Below are positions 10,685-22,818 of a stretch of 64,000 bases of DNA, piece by piece. Made by a program: the position numbers and the translations under genes. Below the pieces are notes generated by a model, which ran no database searches, was not told the origin of the DNA, and saw only the letters and a list, made by a program, of their open reading frames with translations. The stretch is from Lindgomyces ingoldianus (taxonomy: Eukaryota; Ascomycota; Dothideomycetes; Pleosporales; Lindgomycetaceae): assembly GCF_010093535.1 (NCBI RefSeq), contig NW_022985170.1:70990-134989 (forward strand), in the 5' to 3' direction. Each line of letters opens with the position of its first letter. Within the stretch, counting starts at the first letter, position 1.

Positions 10685-11022
10685 CTTAGCTTGATTTAGT
10701 AAGGCGGCTGTTAAGAGTGGCGCGGGGAGAATCTTGCAATAAGTAAATTACACCGCGATGATTACGTAGGACGTGTGTAACTCTTGGGCACTAGCTGAGG
10801 TACTAGTAAATCAACGTGGCGACCTTGCATAAATTTGGGTACCACAGAGGACGCAAGGGCAACGATGACTTCCTAGGCAATTTTAAGGCTCTTAGGTTTG
10901 GATAAGATCCCTCTATAAGTATTATGAGTGGTAAGAGTTTCGTGGTGGTGCAGCAAAGGAGCATTGTTATGCGTGAAAAGAAGGCTTTTTATAACCTAAG
11001 CGTAAAGGCAACAATGAGAAGG
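10685..11022. repeat. Second, shortened copy of the MITE-like repeat
   Basis: 10685-10740 resembles the inverted 6415-6350, 10741-10803 (AGTAAATTACACCGCGATGA...) matches the element end, and 10903-11022 matches inverted 6016-5897 including AAAGGAGCATTGTTATGCGT. Similarity stops near 11022, so the far inverted end present at 5823 is missing here. It is a truncated or internally deleted relative of the copy at 5823-6350. Confidence 0.65.
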
Positions 11023-11438
11023 TGATTTTTAGGGGGGAGGGATCTTAGACGTTTAAGAATAGCTATTACATATGGCTTATACAGAGCTGTGGCAAATACC
11101 AATATATACGCAGAAATCAAGTTGCTCAAAGTATCCCTCATATGTCTCGGCACAGAGGGTGTCTCGCCATGGAGGGAGGGACGTTACTAATATATGTAGA
11201 AAACACGGACCGGATTTGAGCAACTGCAATTCAAACAAGAAAGCTGATAAATTTGCTCCTTGCCTAGAACGATAAGGCTCAAGGGTCCAAGGTTGCAAAT
11301 ACTACAGACGACCAGGACCTTGAGGTTGCCTTTTAACGACATGCAATGGCTCCAAGAATTCATCTAGCACTTGACCCTAGTCCTACGCCAGCCTCTTTCA
11401 AAACCTTGACACTGCCAACGGACTTCATGTATATACAA
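11023..11438. other. No supported gene
   Basis: Two overlapping open frames of about 70 codons on opposite strands at 11072-11298 have no recognisable features. Nothing else seen. Confidence 0.3.
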
Positions 11439-11605
11439 AGGCTCAGTCACGCCGCATTTGTGGGCTTGATCCTCCCGAGCTGCTATTCGGGTTAGGGGCT
11501 AGATTTGCTAAACTTCGAGAGATCGCATTTGAAGTCGGCCTAGCAGACCCCGCAGACGTTGAATGTGCAAGCTCGTACCTACCCACAGTTGATCTACACC
11601 CCTAA
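11439..11605 (+). pseudogene. Short coding remnant, unknown family
   Basis: A 55-codon open stretch on the plus strand (ICGLDPPELLFGLGARFAKL, then REIAFEVGLADPADVECASS) ends in TAA at 11603-11605. The same frame continues with protein-like composition past that stop to another stop. It looks like the surviving part of a larger gene. No homology can be assigned. Confidence 0.3.
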
Positions 11606-11941
11606 GAACAAGGAGATCGAAATTATACAAATTTGTGGGCAAATATTAAATGCAATGACTAGAAGATCTCAGAACAGTGATTGAGTTATAGAGCTGTCAA
11701 TGGAAAAACACATAGAAGATAGCCAGGTCCATGCAAACTCTGGCGTTCCTAACGTTACAATGTGAACTCATTCCAGTCGGTTTTATATCACTCTCAACTC
11801 CTACATTGACCACCCTAGTTAAAAACTGCCCCTCAACCCCCTCACCTATTTTCCTCTTGTGCTAGTGCGTAATTAAAACCACTTCGCGCCCTAGCTACTC
11901 AACTCAAATAAAATATCAAACCTGAAAGAAAACAAACACTG

Positions 11942-12607
11942 CTAAATCTCCCAAATCCAAAGCTCTGAAAACACCAGGCCCATAAGTCCAATAACTCCGG
12001 CCAACAGGCTAGCCCTAGCACTGCCGATCATCTCAGGAGCTTTGATGGCAGCAGCGGCGCCGGTGAACCCAGGTCCATTTGGTGAAGCGGGGCCAAGGGG
12101 AACAATGGTCTCTTGGGTTGGAGTTATGGGGTTGTTGTTGGTGTCAGTGATGAGGATTACTGCATTGGAGATGGTGAAGAAGCTGGGGGTGATGGTACCT
12201 TTGGTGAATGGGCCATTGGTTGCGGTGAAATTGGAGGATTCACCCACTGAGAGCGGTCCGCCGATTGAAAGAGGAATCCTGGCAGAGAAGGGGGTTGTGA
12301 GGATTGTGGTGCTGGTACTGGTGTTGGCGTTGAGGCGAGTGCTGGCGCTGGCAACGCTTGGAGTGATAGGCGGTATCGGTATGACAGGCCGAAGGCTAGC
12401 TGGGCAGATGCTGTGGAAGAAATGATTTGCTTCTAGGACTGTGGTTAGGAAACACTATTACGAGTAGGAGGAGTTCAAGTAAAGGAGACTGACCAGTCAC
12501 TTCAGTAGAATTACATTGCTTTGCCATTTCGCCTCCCGCACCAGCGGTCTGGAGTGCCCGGCAGATCCAAGGGAGATTAACCAGATTGCAGGTGCTTTGG
12601 GCAAGAG
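11942..12607 (-). CDS. Putative GPI-anchored secreted Cys/Ser/Thr-containing protein (5' exon not found)
   Basis: Two exons are visible: 12607-12494 (LAQSTCNLVNLPWICRALQT, EMAKQCNSTEVT) and 12432-11942, joined by an intron with donor GTCAGT and acceptor CCTAG; the join is in frame and adds a fourth Cys (HSICPASL). The second exon is rich in Pro, Ser and Thr, and the C-terminus is a hydrophobic tail (SLLAGVIGLMGLVFSELWIW) after a small-residue stretch, as in GPI-anchored wall proteins. The first exon starts at an acceptor, so a signal-peptide exon should lie upstream; none was found with confidence. The Cys pattern recalls half of a CFEM domain but is incomplete. It may be a pseudogene. Confidence 0.4.
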
Positions 12608-12838
12608 CTAGGGAGAGGATATTTGGCAGCGTGAAATGTTAATTCGTTATCAAATCAACTAATTTATAGAGGCTTATGCATACAACACAACCAGAAAGCC
12701 CTTCTACTGGACCAAAGATACTATCGTCGTTCCGAGGTACTGAAGTTGAAGAAGTAATAAGGGTCGTAACTGTGAGCACGAACGAGTTGAAGGTTGTTGT
12801 AGGGGAAGGCATTTCGCTCGAGGAAGACCTAGTATAGC

Positions 12839-13100
12839 CTAGCTAGTAGTTGACGGGATAGAAGTGGTTGAAGATGTTGATTTTGGGTTAGCAGTGCCCG
12901 AGATACTACTAGAAGGACTGTAAGTACTGGTGGAAAAAGTTCTACTTGAGCATGCAGTAGTGAGGTAACTGGCAGTACTACTCGAAGTCGTCGAGGGTGA
13001 AGTAACCGTGCATGAGATTGTGAGATGTGAGAAGTTTGGTGTAGTGCCAGTGACTCCACATATACATCTCAAATTTGCATGCGAACAGACCTACGAGCGG
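12839..13100 (-). pseudogene. CFEM-like Ser/Thr-rich gene fragment
   Basis: The minus strand reads VCSHANLRCICGVTG followed by LTISCTVTS, a Cys order close to the CFEM core (C-x-C, then C), and then a Ser/Thr-rich stretch ending in TAG at 12839-12841. A TAG lies just upstream of VCSH, in a place where CAG would fit, and no signal-peptide exon was found. It is best taken as a decayed extracellular protein gene. Confidence 0.35.
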
Positions 13101-14546
13101 ATGCTATTTTTAGGTAATAGGAATTATATTACTGTCCTTGCCTCAAAAATGCTCTGTCCTGCTTGCGGGATGTCTATGTCATAAGCAATGCATTTTGAGA
13201 TTAAAACTATCCGTTTGCAACTGTGTCATGAGTGGCTGGTAAGTCTTTCGGCACAAATCATGGGCATTCTCGTCGAGATCCTAAATCCGGCAGTGTTCTT
13301 TGTTTGTTCGAAAATGCCCCGCGGAGGCAACCATGACATCAACTCCAGGTCTCCGTTTCTGCGCCTGTCGTAGGGCTCTGGAATGTAACTGAACCATGAC
13401 TTTCCCAGCGCCCTGACGAGCGAAAATACATTTTGGGCCCAAGTTTCGCCGCGAACCTTGACTGATTCTTTCAGCAGTGTAATAAACAAATTGTTGGTAT
13501 TCTGGCGAGCTGAATGGTTTAGCAAGTGAAAGCTAGTCCTTGGGATTAACAATGGATAGAGCGCCTAGATGGCCGCTGGGTAGGTGGGCAGGCTCACTCG
13601 ATTCAAAGCTAGAGGTGTATTGCCAAGTTCCTCATCGAGTGTTATAGTAGTGCGGCTCTGCTCTTAACCTGTGGTCGAGGACTCGAGGATCGACATTGCG
13701 AAACAAGCCTCTTCACTTAGCTCAATCTAAAGTCCTCGTTCATTTTCTTGAAACTTTCTGGAGCTCGAATATGAGATTTTCTGAAGAGTACATGGGCTCC
13801 CAATTTTTTATTGTTGTGGATGAGGATGACCGTGTTTGGTGTGATGTTTGTCGAACCAGATCCCACCTGGGCAGGTGAGGAAGCATTCAAACAAAGAAAG
13901 TCGTAAATACCGAGCAACTCATAGTTTACAACCGTCCTATTCCTTCCTCACGGGGGATGAGAAAGAGAATCACTGGCACCAATTTTGTGAATAATCCGAA
14001 GAGGGAGATGATGGATAATGGCTAACATATGACGACAGATTTAATATCTCTTTGTATCGCAGGTGCTGTCGAAGACCTCTAACCGAAAGAAACGGCTTCA
14101 CAGTTGTCCTTCTCGGCACAAATAATGTGATATAATAAAACCAGGACAAAGCAACGCAGACGGCCAGGTAAAGCGCTTCTCTTCAGCTTGGCTGACCGCG
14201 GTGTCAGAATACTAGTCAATGGAACTAGCACCTTGATAAAGAGAAAATGTTACATTGAGAAGTAAGTCGAGTGTTTATGTAGAGAGCATAGAATGAACGC
14301 AACCCTCACCTTGAAATCTGGGACTTTTCTGAGATCAAAATCTGTGAAATGAGCTGTGGTGTGTTTGCACCAAAAAGAGGTCAGTAAGGATCGAGGGTCG
14401 TTCTTGCGAGAAAGGATGGGAATGGCTACAGACTAGTCTAATGGGGGTTAGCGCACATCTGGCTCGGCAAGCACACACCTCCAGGATCAAATTTCGCGAA
14501 TTCGAAAGTTCTCAAACCCGAACGACAGTACGCGGAACCTGTCAAA
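13101..14546. other. Intergenic region before RPL7
   Basis: 1.4 kb without a supportable gene. Frames at 13226-13552 (minus) and 13696-13878 (plus) are open but featureless. The last 200 bases should hold the RPL7 promoter. Confidence 0.35.
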
Positions 14547-15979
14547 ATGGCGCCCAAGTCGTAAGTATCTCTTCAACGCATTGCCCTTGTCTTACTTTCA
14601 ATACTTGAGTATTCTCGCAATCTCCCTAGCCCTTTGCAGAGATTTACAAACTGCTGATATATTTGGTTTGCAACAGGAGCGTTCCGACCCAGAATGACAT
14701 CCTTATCCCTGAGACGCTTCTGAAGAAGAGGAAGTCCCAGGAGAAGGCTCGAGAGGATCGTGCTGCGGCGACCAAGGAAAAGCGAGGTACGCGGATAACT
14801 TGCCATGAACACAGTGGGGGAGGGGGGCGATTGCAGTGATGATACCAACCCACACCATCGACTAGACCTTTGCGTCTATGCTGTCGAACTGTTAACCATC
14901 TTTCGGGACTGAGTCAATCGCCCTCCTCACTCAATAATGGCAAGGCATGAGAATAGGATATAGGCTGATTGATGAACAGAGAAGAACAAGAAGAAGAGGC
15001 AGACTATCTTCACTCGCGCCGAGAAGTACGTCAAGGAGTACCGCGATGCTGAAGTATGGCCTCTATCATCCTTCAATTCGGCCGTGACAGCTAATGGAAC
15101 AATAGAGGGAGAAAATAAGGCTTTCTCGAGAGGCTAAGCGGAGCGGTGAATTCTACGTTCCAGCGGAGTCAAAGCTTGCCTTCGTCGTTCGCATCAAGGG
15201 GTACGTCGTTTCCGAATACTAAGACTTAAGATTACCTGCTGATGTTCTGCAGTATCAACAAGATTGATCCCAAGAAGCGCAAGACTCTTCAGCTTCTCCG
15301 TCTTCTTCAAATCAACAACGGCGTCTTCATTAGGCTGACAAAGGCGACCTCGGAGATGCTCAAGAGTGAGTTCCGGATGCGTGCATCCAACGACAGCACC
15401 ATCTAACATCTTCTTCCAGTCGTTGAGCCTTTCATTGCCTACGGTTACCCGAATCAAAAATCCGTTCGTGAACTTATCTACAGTGAGCTTCACGCCCTTC
15501 TGATTCGTGGATCCGCTGACCATCGTTGCAGAGCGAGGGTATGGCAAGGTCGATAAACAGCGTATCCCTCTAACGGACAACGAGATCATTGAGAAGAGCC
15601 TAGGACAATATGGGTGAGCGTCTTATGTCCGAGCTGCCGATTTGGGTTAGGCTGATTGACACATAGCATCATCTGTATGGAGGATTTGATTCACGAGAGT
15701 AAGTTCTTCCGTTCAGATAATCTTACAAGGCAATACCTGCTAACGTACTACTTGTAGTCTACACTGTCGGGTCAGTAGCATGATGTTCCAGTTCCTGACA
15801 TCAATTACTCACGTATATGCAGGCCCAACTTTAAGCAAGCTTCCAACTTCCTGTGGCCATTCAAACTCAGTAACCCCACCGGTGGTTTCCACACCAGGAA
15901 GTTCAAGCACTTCATCGAGGGTGGTGATTTGGGTAACCGGGAAGACCACATCAATAGCCTCATCAGACAGATGAACTAG
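14547..15979 (+). CDS. rpl7: 60S ribosomal protein L7 (uL30)
   Basis: Structural protein of the large cytosolic ribosomal subunit. Ten predicted exons: 14547-14560, 14677-14786, 14980-15053, 15106-15200, 15253-15365, 15420-15482, 15532-15613, 15667-15698, 15758-15770 and 15823-15979, giving 250 residues, the normal fungal length. Recognisable stretches: basic N-terminus ([35 protein letters not shown]), [60 protein letters not shown] and the C-terminal [14 protein letters not shown]. Exon 9 is only 13 nt and is needed to keep YTVGPN intact. Many short introns near the 5' end are usual for ribosomal protein genes in these fungi. Confidence 0.97.
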
Positions 15980-18900
15980 AATTGGAAGGGGGTTTCGGTA
16001 AAGTGCGGGATTATGACATAGATGTCTTTATGCATGGGTAGCTTTCCGGAAATACCATGGGATTTCACATCTACCTAGGTGCCTGGAGTCCAAAATCAAG
16101 ACCAATAGTATGTTCATGTGTGTGTCAACACGTTGATTGAACCGATGATGAATTTGCTTGCGACTCTGACTGCGAATTCGCCAACAACGCGTGGCATCAA
16201 ACACGCAAAGTGCAACTCATCTGTAGATAAAATACTTTCTTGTTGCTGTAGGTATTGAATCCTTCAGGAACAATACGTAACGGCGATTTTCTGCTGCCTG
16301 GCTAGCAGGAGGAGGAGCTGGAGGTAACGTTTGCGAAAGTGGTGTTCAGTTGGGACCACCTCATCACCACTCGCCACTAAGCTGACGAGTAGAGAGCTTG
16401 GCGCGTGTGCTATTGGTGCAAGCGGCTGGAATTGCCTTGCCGAATGCCAATTTGCTCCAGATGGGTGTTTTCCAGCGCCTGATTACTGTATTTTACGGGT
16501 CAGACGAGAGACTTGGGCCGAGGGGGCTTGGGGTTGCCACACCACTAATCGACGATGGATTCTTTTTTGGGGCAGAGATGGGCATCAAAGTCATGTGGAA
16601 GGCGGTGGATGGATGATGCTGAGCAGCGTTCTGACGCAACGATGGCTTGCTTTGCCGCCGAAGTCGTTCTCGTCTTCTGGAATTCCGCACTACTGAGGGG
16701 GTTCGATGCCTGGGACGATTTGCAGAGCAGAGTCTGATCGTTGGCTGCCACGGCAAGCTCAAAGCGCCGACCCATCACCTGGCAGCAAACCTGCAGCCTC
16801 CTCGTCGGTCCTGCTCTGAACCCAATGACACGATGGAATGCGGAGCTACGGGCAGTGACGGTAGCGACGGGCCTCATGCGGACAGGACAGAGTTAGCTAC
16901 ATGTATGATGCGGGCAGCTGGCACAATTTTCATACGAGGGGCACGGGGGCGGTCTCGCCCTTCGACGAGAAATGAATCTTGGAAGGAAAAACCAATATTC
17001 ATTCGCATGCGCTGATTGCAATATGACTCTCGTCTGCGCGGACCGAGTCTATAATTATGAGCAGCTCCAGCGGTGTCATCGTGACTCGAAAGACTCTGCA
17101 CAGATGATTATTCTGGAGGCGGAGTTTCTCCCCAAGCTCTCGGATGCAAGGTCAGCTTCCTAGCGATGCAAACCCTGGCCGAAAGGGATAGCTCTCACGA
17201 CGGCCTTGGCGGCACGGCAGTGTCTGGCAGGACGAGGAAAGGGACGACCGGGCGGTTTGGACCGCGAGTGTGAGGAGACAACAGGTGCGCCAGCGTGGCT
17301 CGCGGGTGCAGCGCAGAGGGGAGTGGACAGGGCTGCGGTGTGCCTCGGTGAGCGGTCCCTGAGTCCGTTCGATTGGAGAACGTGGGCAGCGGAGAGACAC
17401 TGTGGATCCCCGGGACATTTCTTCTTATTGAGTTGGAGCAATTTTGCAATGCTGTGCCTGACGACGCTGCTGCGTTACAGCCCTCATAAATACACCCAGT
17501 ACAGTGGTGGTGCTGTGAGTGGGCGCGGCTGCATTATTGCAGGATGGGGGGGTGGGATGGCTCTGGGGGAGCGTATGACTAGGCCCAAGGCAGCGCAGCT
17601 CGGGAGCATAGAAATTTCAGAAGCAAAAGAACACAGTGGTGGACCGGCGCCCCTAATAAAATTACGCACTTCCGGACTGGCCGTTGGCTGCGTGCTCATC
17701 CGCCGGGAGGCAGAGACCACCACACAGCTCGCTTCAAGGCCAAACGGGTCGGCCGCGCTGCAACAACCCCATCACTCGCTGCCTCTCACCACCTGGGCAA
17801 CGCTAACTGCTAACTCTCTTCTCCCTCCACCCATCCTCTTCACCTTCCCTCTCCCCCCTCTCTCCCCTCCACCGCGTCCTCTCCCAAAACTGCCTCCCAG
17901 TCCGCCAGTGTTGCTCGCAGTCCGGCTCGTCCTCGCTCTGAGCCACTTGGTTATCTGCACACAGCCGGGCTGAGTTCTGGTGGCTCCTGCGCTCCTGCGC
18001 TCCTCGGGCAACCTGTCTGGGCATCGTCCACAACCTGCGGACTCGCGGCTCTCCAGCAGCACCAGCAGCACCAGCACAGCGCCTTCACCTCGCACTCTTG
18101 CCTGTCGACCGACCGCGGCCTCGCATTGTGTGCGGCAGTGCATCTGGCTCTCTCCCCCCCATCATCGTCTGCCCGAGTGGTCATCTGGCCGAGGTGCGAA
18201 CCGTGGGTTGCGTTTCCTGAGCCGGGCAAGGTTTGACTGTTGAGCCCTGTTCTTAAGAAAAACGTCAATCGCCTCACCACCACCACAAACCACCTCCTGC
18301 GGTACAAGGATACTTGTTCACTGCACCGCCGGCAACTGCATTTCCTGCGTGTGGCATATTTCCGGAGTTGCAGCTTGGATTTCAGATTCATCACTTTGGG
18401 TTTCGGTTTTTGGAGCGTTCTTGCCCGTTTTCCTCCTTCGGCTTTCGGCTTCCCTTGACCTTCACCCCCCCGACGCCATCGACGGCGACACGCTCAACCT
18501 GTAACCATCAAGGCTCCCGCCACGGGCGATCTATTCACTTAGGCCTCGTCCTGGTTTACGTTCCAGTGGCACTCTCCACCCAACGTGTTCCCCGCCTGTA
18601 ATTCTGTGGTGTACACACCGCATCTCTTAATCTCAGTCTCCTTCGCAACACCCTTTCGCCGTCCCACCTTCTGGTCCTGAGACCTCCCATCGCCATCGGC
18701 TGCATTGTCTGGCTGCGACGACATTCTTACGACCTCTCGATCCTTCTCTCGATTGCTCGCTTCGAACAAGCAACCTCATCTCTCGGACACGTCTCCTTTG
18801 TGCATGAGCGCCAGCTACTAGAGCATCCGTAGGCTCGCCTCAGAGCGTACGCTCAGCACCTTCCGCAGCTGGGAACTGAAGAAATTGTATGTAGCGTCGA

Positions 18901-18994
18901 CGGCAACACATTCATCACGGCACCACATTACTAACACGAGCTGTAGGGTGTCGAACACCGGTTTCTTTCGTTCTTCTGCAACAGTCTCGACACC
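15980..18994. other. Long intergenic/leader region upstream of the cyclin gene
   Basis: 3.0 kb without a credible protein gene. From about 16300 it is GC-rich; 17800-18800 has long pyrimidine tracts (for example around 17820-17890 and 18460-18480), typical of fungal promoters and leaders just upstream of transcription starts. Many overlapping open frames on both strands (the longest 255 codons, 17206-17973) reflect high GC, not coding. A spliceable intron at 18887-18946 shows that transcription starts upstream of it, so the mRNA leader is long and contains several upstream ATGs. Confidence 0.5.
18887..18946 (+). other. Predicted 5' UTR intron of the cyclin gene
   Basis: Donor GTATGT at 18887, perfect branch-site core ACTAAC near 18930 and acceptor CTGTAG at 18941-18946; it ends 48 bases before the start codon. 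60-nt length fits the genome's introns. Confidence 0.6.
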
Positions 18995-19323
18995 ATGCCG
19001 TCCTTTTACCCGCGCAACTTGCCTCGCCAGCTCCCACTCACACCGCCAGAGTTCGTCCCCAAATACACTACTGGATGCGGGGGAATACCCTACCAACAGT
19101 CTACATATTCTGGTCAGCCGAGCATTCGACAACAGGACGATGGATACGACTTCGGAGTCGGAGACCGGTATGGTCAGCTCGCGATGGCAATGCCCCCAAT
19201 GTACCCACAAGCTGGCACTTATCTGAGCAACCCGCCACCGAGCCTACCGCCGCCAAGTACCTTCTACGATGCCCCTATCCTTCCTCCGATGCGCGTGCAG
19301 AATGGCCCGTCTATTGAGTCTCT

Positions 19324-19363
<40 letters not shown>

Positions 19364-20531
19364 CAACAACACCAGCAACAACAGCAACAACAACAACAGC
19401 AACAACACCAGCAACAACAACACCAGCAGCAGCAGCAACGTGCGCAAGACCTTAGCCAGCGAGCAAATCCACCAAAGGAAGAGAAGCCAGTTGGCGGTGT
19501 TTCTGCCAAGCTTGACTACGACATGGATGTCATGACTGATTTTGTTTGCGAGATGGCACATGCACTGTACGTTTCTCTTTTGCATGTCTACTACTGCTGA
19601 GGCTAATATTCATTACAGCATCACGCCTGGACGCCCCATGCCTGCGTCTTTCCGCAAGTGGGTTCACCAAGTTTTGTGCGCCACGAGGCTGCCTTCGGCG
19701 ACCATCTTACTCAGCATGTTCTACCTGTCGAATCGGATGCCTATGTTGACAGGCCAGCCCAAGTCGGACAACCATCTGTTCCGCCTGCTCACCATCTCGT
19801 TGGTCCTTGGCAGCAAATTCTTAGACGACAATACGTTCATCAACCGATCATGGTCAGAGGTCAGCGGCATTCCTGTCCAAGACTTGGACCGTCTCGAGAT
19901 GGAGTGGTTATTGGCCATCGACTTCAGGCTTCACCGCGACCCGTCGGAGCAACAAGGCTGGTGTTCCTGGTCAGAGCACTGGAAGGACTACGCTGCCAAT
20001 GTTACGGCCCGTGCGAACCGGTCTAACAGGCTGAGCCCAATTGATACCACGGTGCAGCGACAACGTTCCCTCAACCAGAACAAGCCGCTTCCACCGTTGC
20101 CTATGCAGCAGAACTACAGCCAGCCACCTCCTTATGAGTATACACCCAAGTCTTCGCAGACGTCCTACAGCACCGCGTCCAACTATACACAGTACGACCC
20201 GTGGCGATCTGCCAATGACAATTCTCCAGCGTCTGCTCCGACCACTGGACCCACAACTCCAGAGTACTACGGCGTTCCGGGAACTTGGGCTCCATCAGAA
20301 GGCTATTCACGTCGCACCATGTTCGGCTTCCCACCCCTGTCTCAGCCTGCCCCCGCTCAGCCGCAACACCAACAGCAGCCATCCAATTACGGACCCCCCG
20401 CATACACCGCGCAGTACAACCCACCGGCCTGGAACAACCACGCCGTTAATTGCGGCTGCATGTATTGTGCCCAGAGACATCCACCGTACTTCATGGCTCC
20501 CGGCTTTGGGCCCCAGGCTGTTGCTGTGTAA
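18995..20531 (+). CDS. Pho85-type cyclin, Clg1-like, with polyglutamine tract
   Basis: Probable regulatory cyclin partner of a Pho85/CDK5-type kinase. Exons 18995-19566 and 19619-20531 give 494 residues. The N-terminal ~170 residues are Pro/Gln-rich and contain a polyQ/His tract. The cyclin box follows (DVMTDFVCEMAHAL, SFRKWVHQVLCATRLPSATI, LGSKFLDDNTFINRSWSEVS, LDRLEMEWLLAIDFRLH), matching fungal Clg1/PclA-like proteins. The C-terminal half is disordered, rich in Pro, Gln, Ser and Tyr, and ends with NCGCMYCAQRHPPYFMAPGF, a conserved Cys-containing end. Regulation: very long leader with an intron and upstream ATGs. The exact cyclin subfamily is inferred from motifs only. Confidence 0.87.
19322..19440 (+). 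repeat. CAG/CAA trinucleotide repeat coding polyQ with His interruptions
   Basis: About 40 codons of CAG and CAA with scattered CAC, encoding glutamine runs broken by single histidines, inside the disordered N-terminus of the cyclin. Mixed CAG/CAA use lowers slippage, but length variation between strains is likely. Confidence 0.9.
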
Positions 20532-22818
20532 ATGCTCCCGCTTCGGCGAGCAGGCACCTAAATGACTCTATATCTGATGAATATTCTAATTGGTATTCCT
20601 CAGACTATGGAAGTTTCATTGTTGGCTGCCTGACCGGCATTCGGGATGCGGATTGCTTAAGGTTATGCCAGTCGCCATTTCCTCCGTTTCTAGAGTGCAT
20701 CGAACACCAACCCTCCCCTTCACTTGATACATATTCAACACCGGATTCCATTTTTCGAGCGATTCATCTGTCCAAAAGTTGCTGTTTATTCCCCTCGGTC
20801 TCATGACTTGCTTGTTCTCATCCAATTCTCATTCTGGAAACGCATTTGCCCAACTTCGGATGCTTGTTGAGCCTCGGCCTCAGCTGTGTGCCCAAGATTG
20901 GTCACCTCGCGAGACAAGCTTTCAATGGTTCGATCTGGAGCTTTCACTTTTCCCGAGGCGCACGTTCGTTCTCTTCTTATCGCTATTTCGAACGCATATC
21001 GGCGCCACTCCGGATCTGACGAAAAGGCCCAAGGCTTGCGACCATCCTGCATGATAGATTTCCTTGTTTTACATATCGTGGCACCGGTCATTCCTGTTAT
21101 CGTTCGTATTCCACCTTAGACGACGGGTTTTTCCATGGTTTATTAGGTACATTCAAGCGAATCTGTGGGCTTTGGAGTTTTGTTTTTATTGACCTTCGCG
21201 TCAAACATGGATGCCCTGTTTCTTTGTTTTTGCTTTTCGGTTTCAAATGACTGCACCCTGCGTTACGGTTTGTGGTGGTACCCCTTCTTCATGACGACTC
21301 TTTTTTCTGCACTACACCACAAGAATGGTTCCAGGGAGGCTATACTGCACTGGTTAATGGTTTTTTTTTCTACACAGATAGGCGGGGGGGCGCCGTTGTT
21401 TCTACAGCCCTTTCTGTGTTTCCTACAATTCGACCCTTCGGTTAGCTTACCGGCGGGCGGTCAAGGCTCTGCATGACTCTGATCTCAGTACCTGCCGGTG
21501 TTCAGGCTCTGCTTTGCCTCGATATTCCACAGTCCCGATATCAGCATCCGGTCTCCGCTTCAGCGGTTCCACTATGGTCTTTTACGTTCTTCCCGATCAC
21601 GATTTTATTCCCCTTCGAACGTATCCATCCATCCAAAGTAGTCGGGTTGTAATTAATGGCTTCACACCAACGATAGGAATACCTGTTTCTTTGTTCGAGG
21701 CGGAAAAGCGAAATGCTGCTGCTGCCTCAATTTCTTTTTTCTTTCTCACGATTCCAATACCAGATGGAAGACTTAGTGGATTGCAATGGATGGACTAGGT
21801 TATTACTGTATGGGCTGCAGCAAAATCAGTTCTAAAAATGGTAAAAAATATTTCTGAGGGGCGACTTGATATCCCCAAGAAGAAGTGGCTTCCATCCTTT
21901 TGAATGTGTGGTGTTCAATACCCCTGTGCGGCTGCTTACCCTGAAAGCGGAGGGGACCCGTAATCATGGATTAAAAAGATGAAGTACCATATTTGGCTTG
22001 GGCAATTTGCCAACGTTACCAAAATGGCTACGAGTTTTCTCTCGTTGACGGCTCGTGTAGTGTCGAAAGGTCAAGATTTATGGGCGAAGAGAAGTTATAT
22101 AAAAAAAAAATGAACAGATAGACTCATAAGATGCTTCTTGATCCACCTGCTACTAGTGCGCACAATTGGGCCCTTCATTGAAAGGACTGTCCACCATTCT
22201 CCGTCTCCACTAAGTTCGTCTTTATGGAGACAAGGAAAGTCTTGCTAACTTGCTGGTTCACATTCGCCAAGTCCTCTGTGATTGGTCTACACATCTAAAC
22301 AAGAACTTTGCTTTGTGTAGCTACTGAGAACGATAATATCGGCTCCAGAACACGAATTGTATCATCATAGAAGCCTTCACAGTATATTCAGTGCACGCAC
22401 TCCAAGGCCTCGGACCCTTATTAGATCTGATGGAGAAAGTCTGCTCTCGGAGCCGGACGAATTTTCAGCGCCGCTTTTGGGAGATAATGGGCCCAGACGC
22501 GGAGTTAACGAATCGGCATCGGGGGAATTAGAGATATGGTGCCGATAGTGGGCGTCATAGAGCAATGCTTTGGGCGAATGTTTTGCTCAAAAGATTAATC
22601 TCCCTGCTCGCTGGCCACGTTGTATGTCCGCCACTTGTTGCTGTGTTGGATGGATGTGTGACTGAGAGAGCGGAGATACGAGGGATAGCTAGCGAGAAGA
22701 GAGTAGGCCTTGCGGGATGTGCTTGCGGCTGCAGGTATTTAGTATACCTCGCCCTGCTGGAGTGTTGGTACGGCTGCAGTCTGTGAAAGCCCCTCCACGC
22801 CTGCATCTTCGAGGTCAT
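20532..22818. other. Intergenic region and long 3' UTR downstream of the cyclin gene
   Basis: 2.3 kb with no supportable gene. T-rich stretches and short poly(A) runs (22100-22110) fit a 3' UTR and terminator area. An ATG at 22717 is in frame with the next gene and could be an alternative start. Confidence 0.4.

Noticed and set aside
16331..18601. Many long open frames on both strands, including a 255-codon plus frame at 17206-17973
   Set aside because: High GC removes stops; frames overlap each other, have no motifs, and the region carries promoter-like pyrimidine tracts and a leader intron.
19244..19585. Leu-rich or Cys-rich antisense frames across the polyQ tract
   Set aside because: They are translations of the CAG/CAA repeat in other frames.
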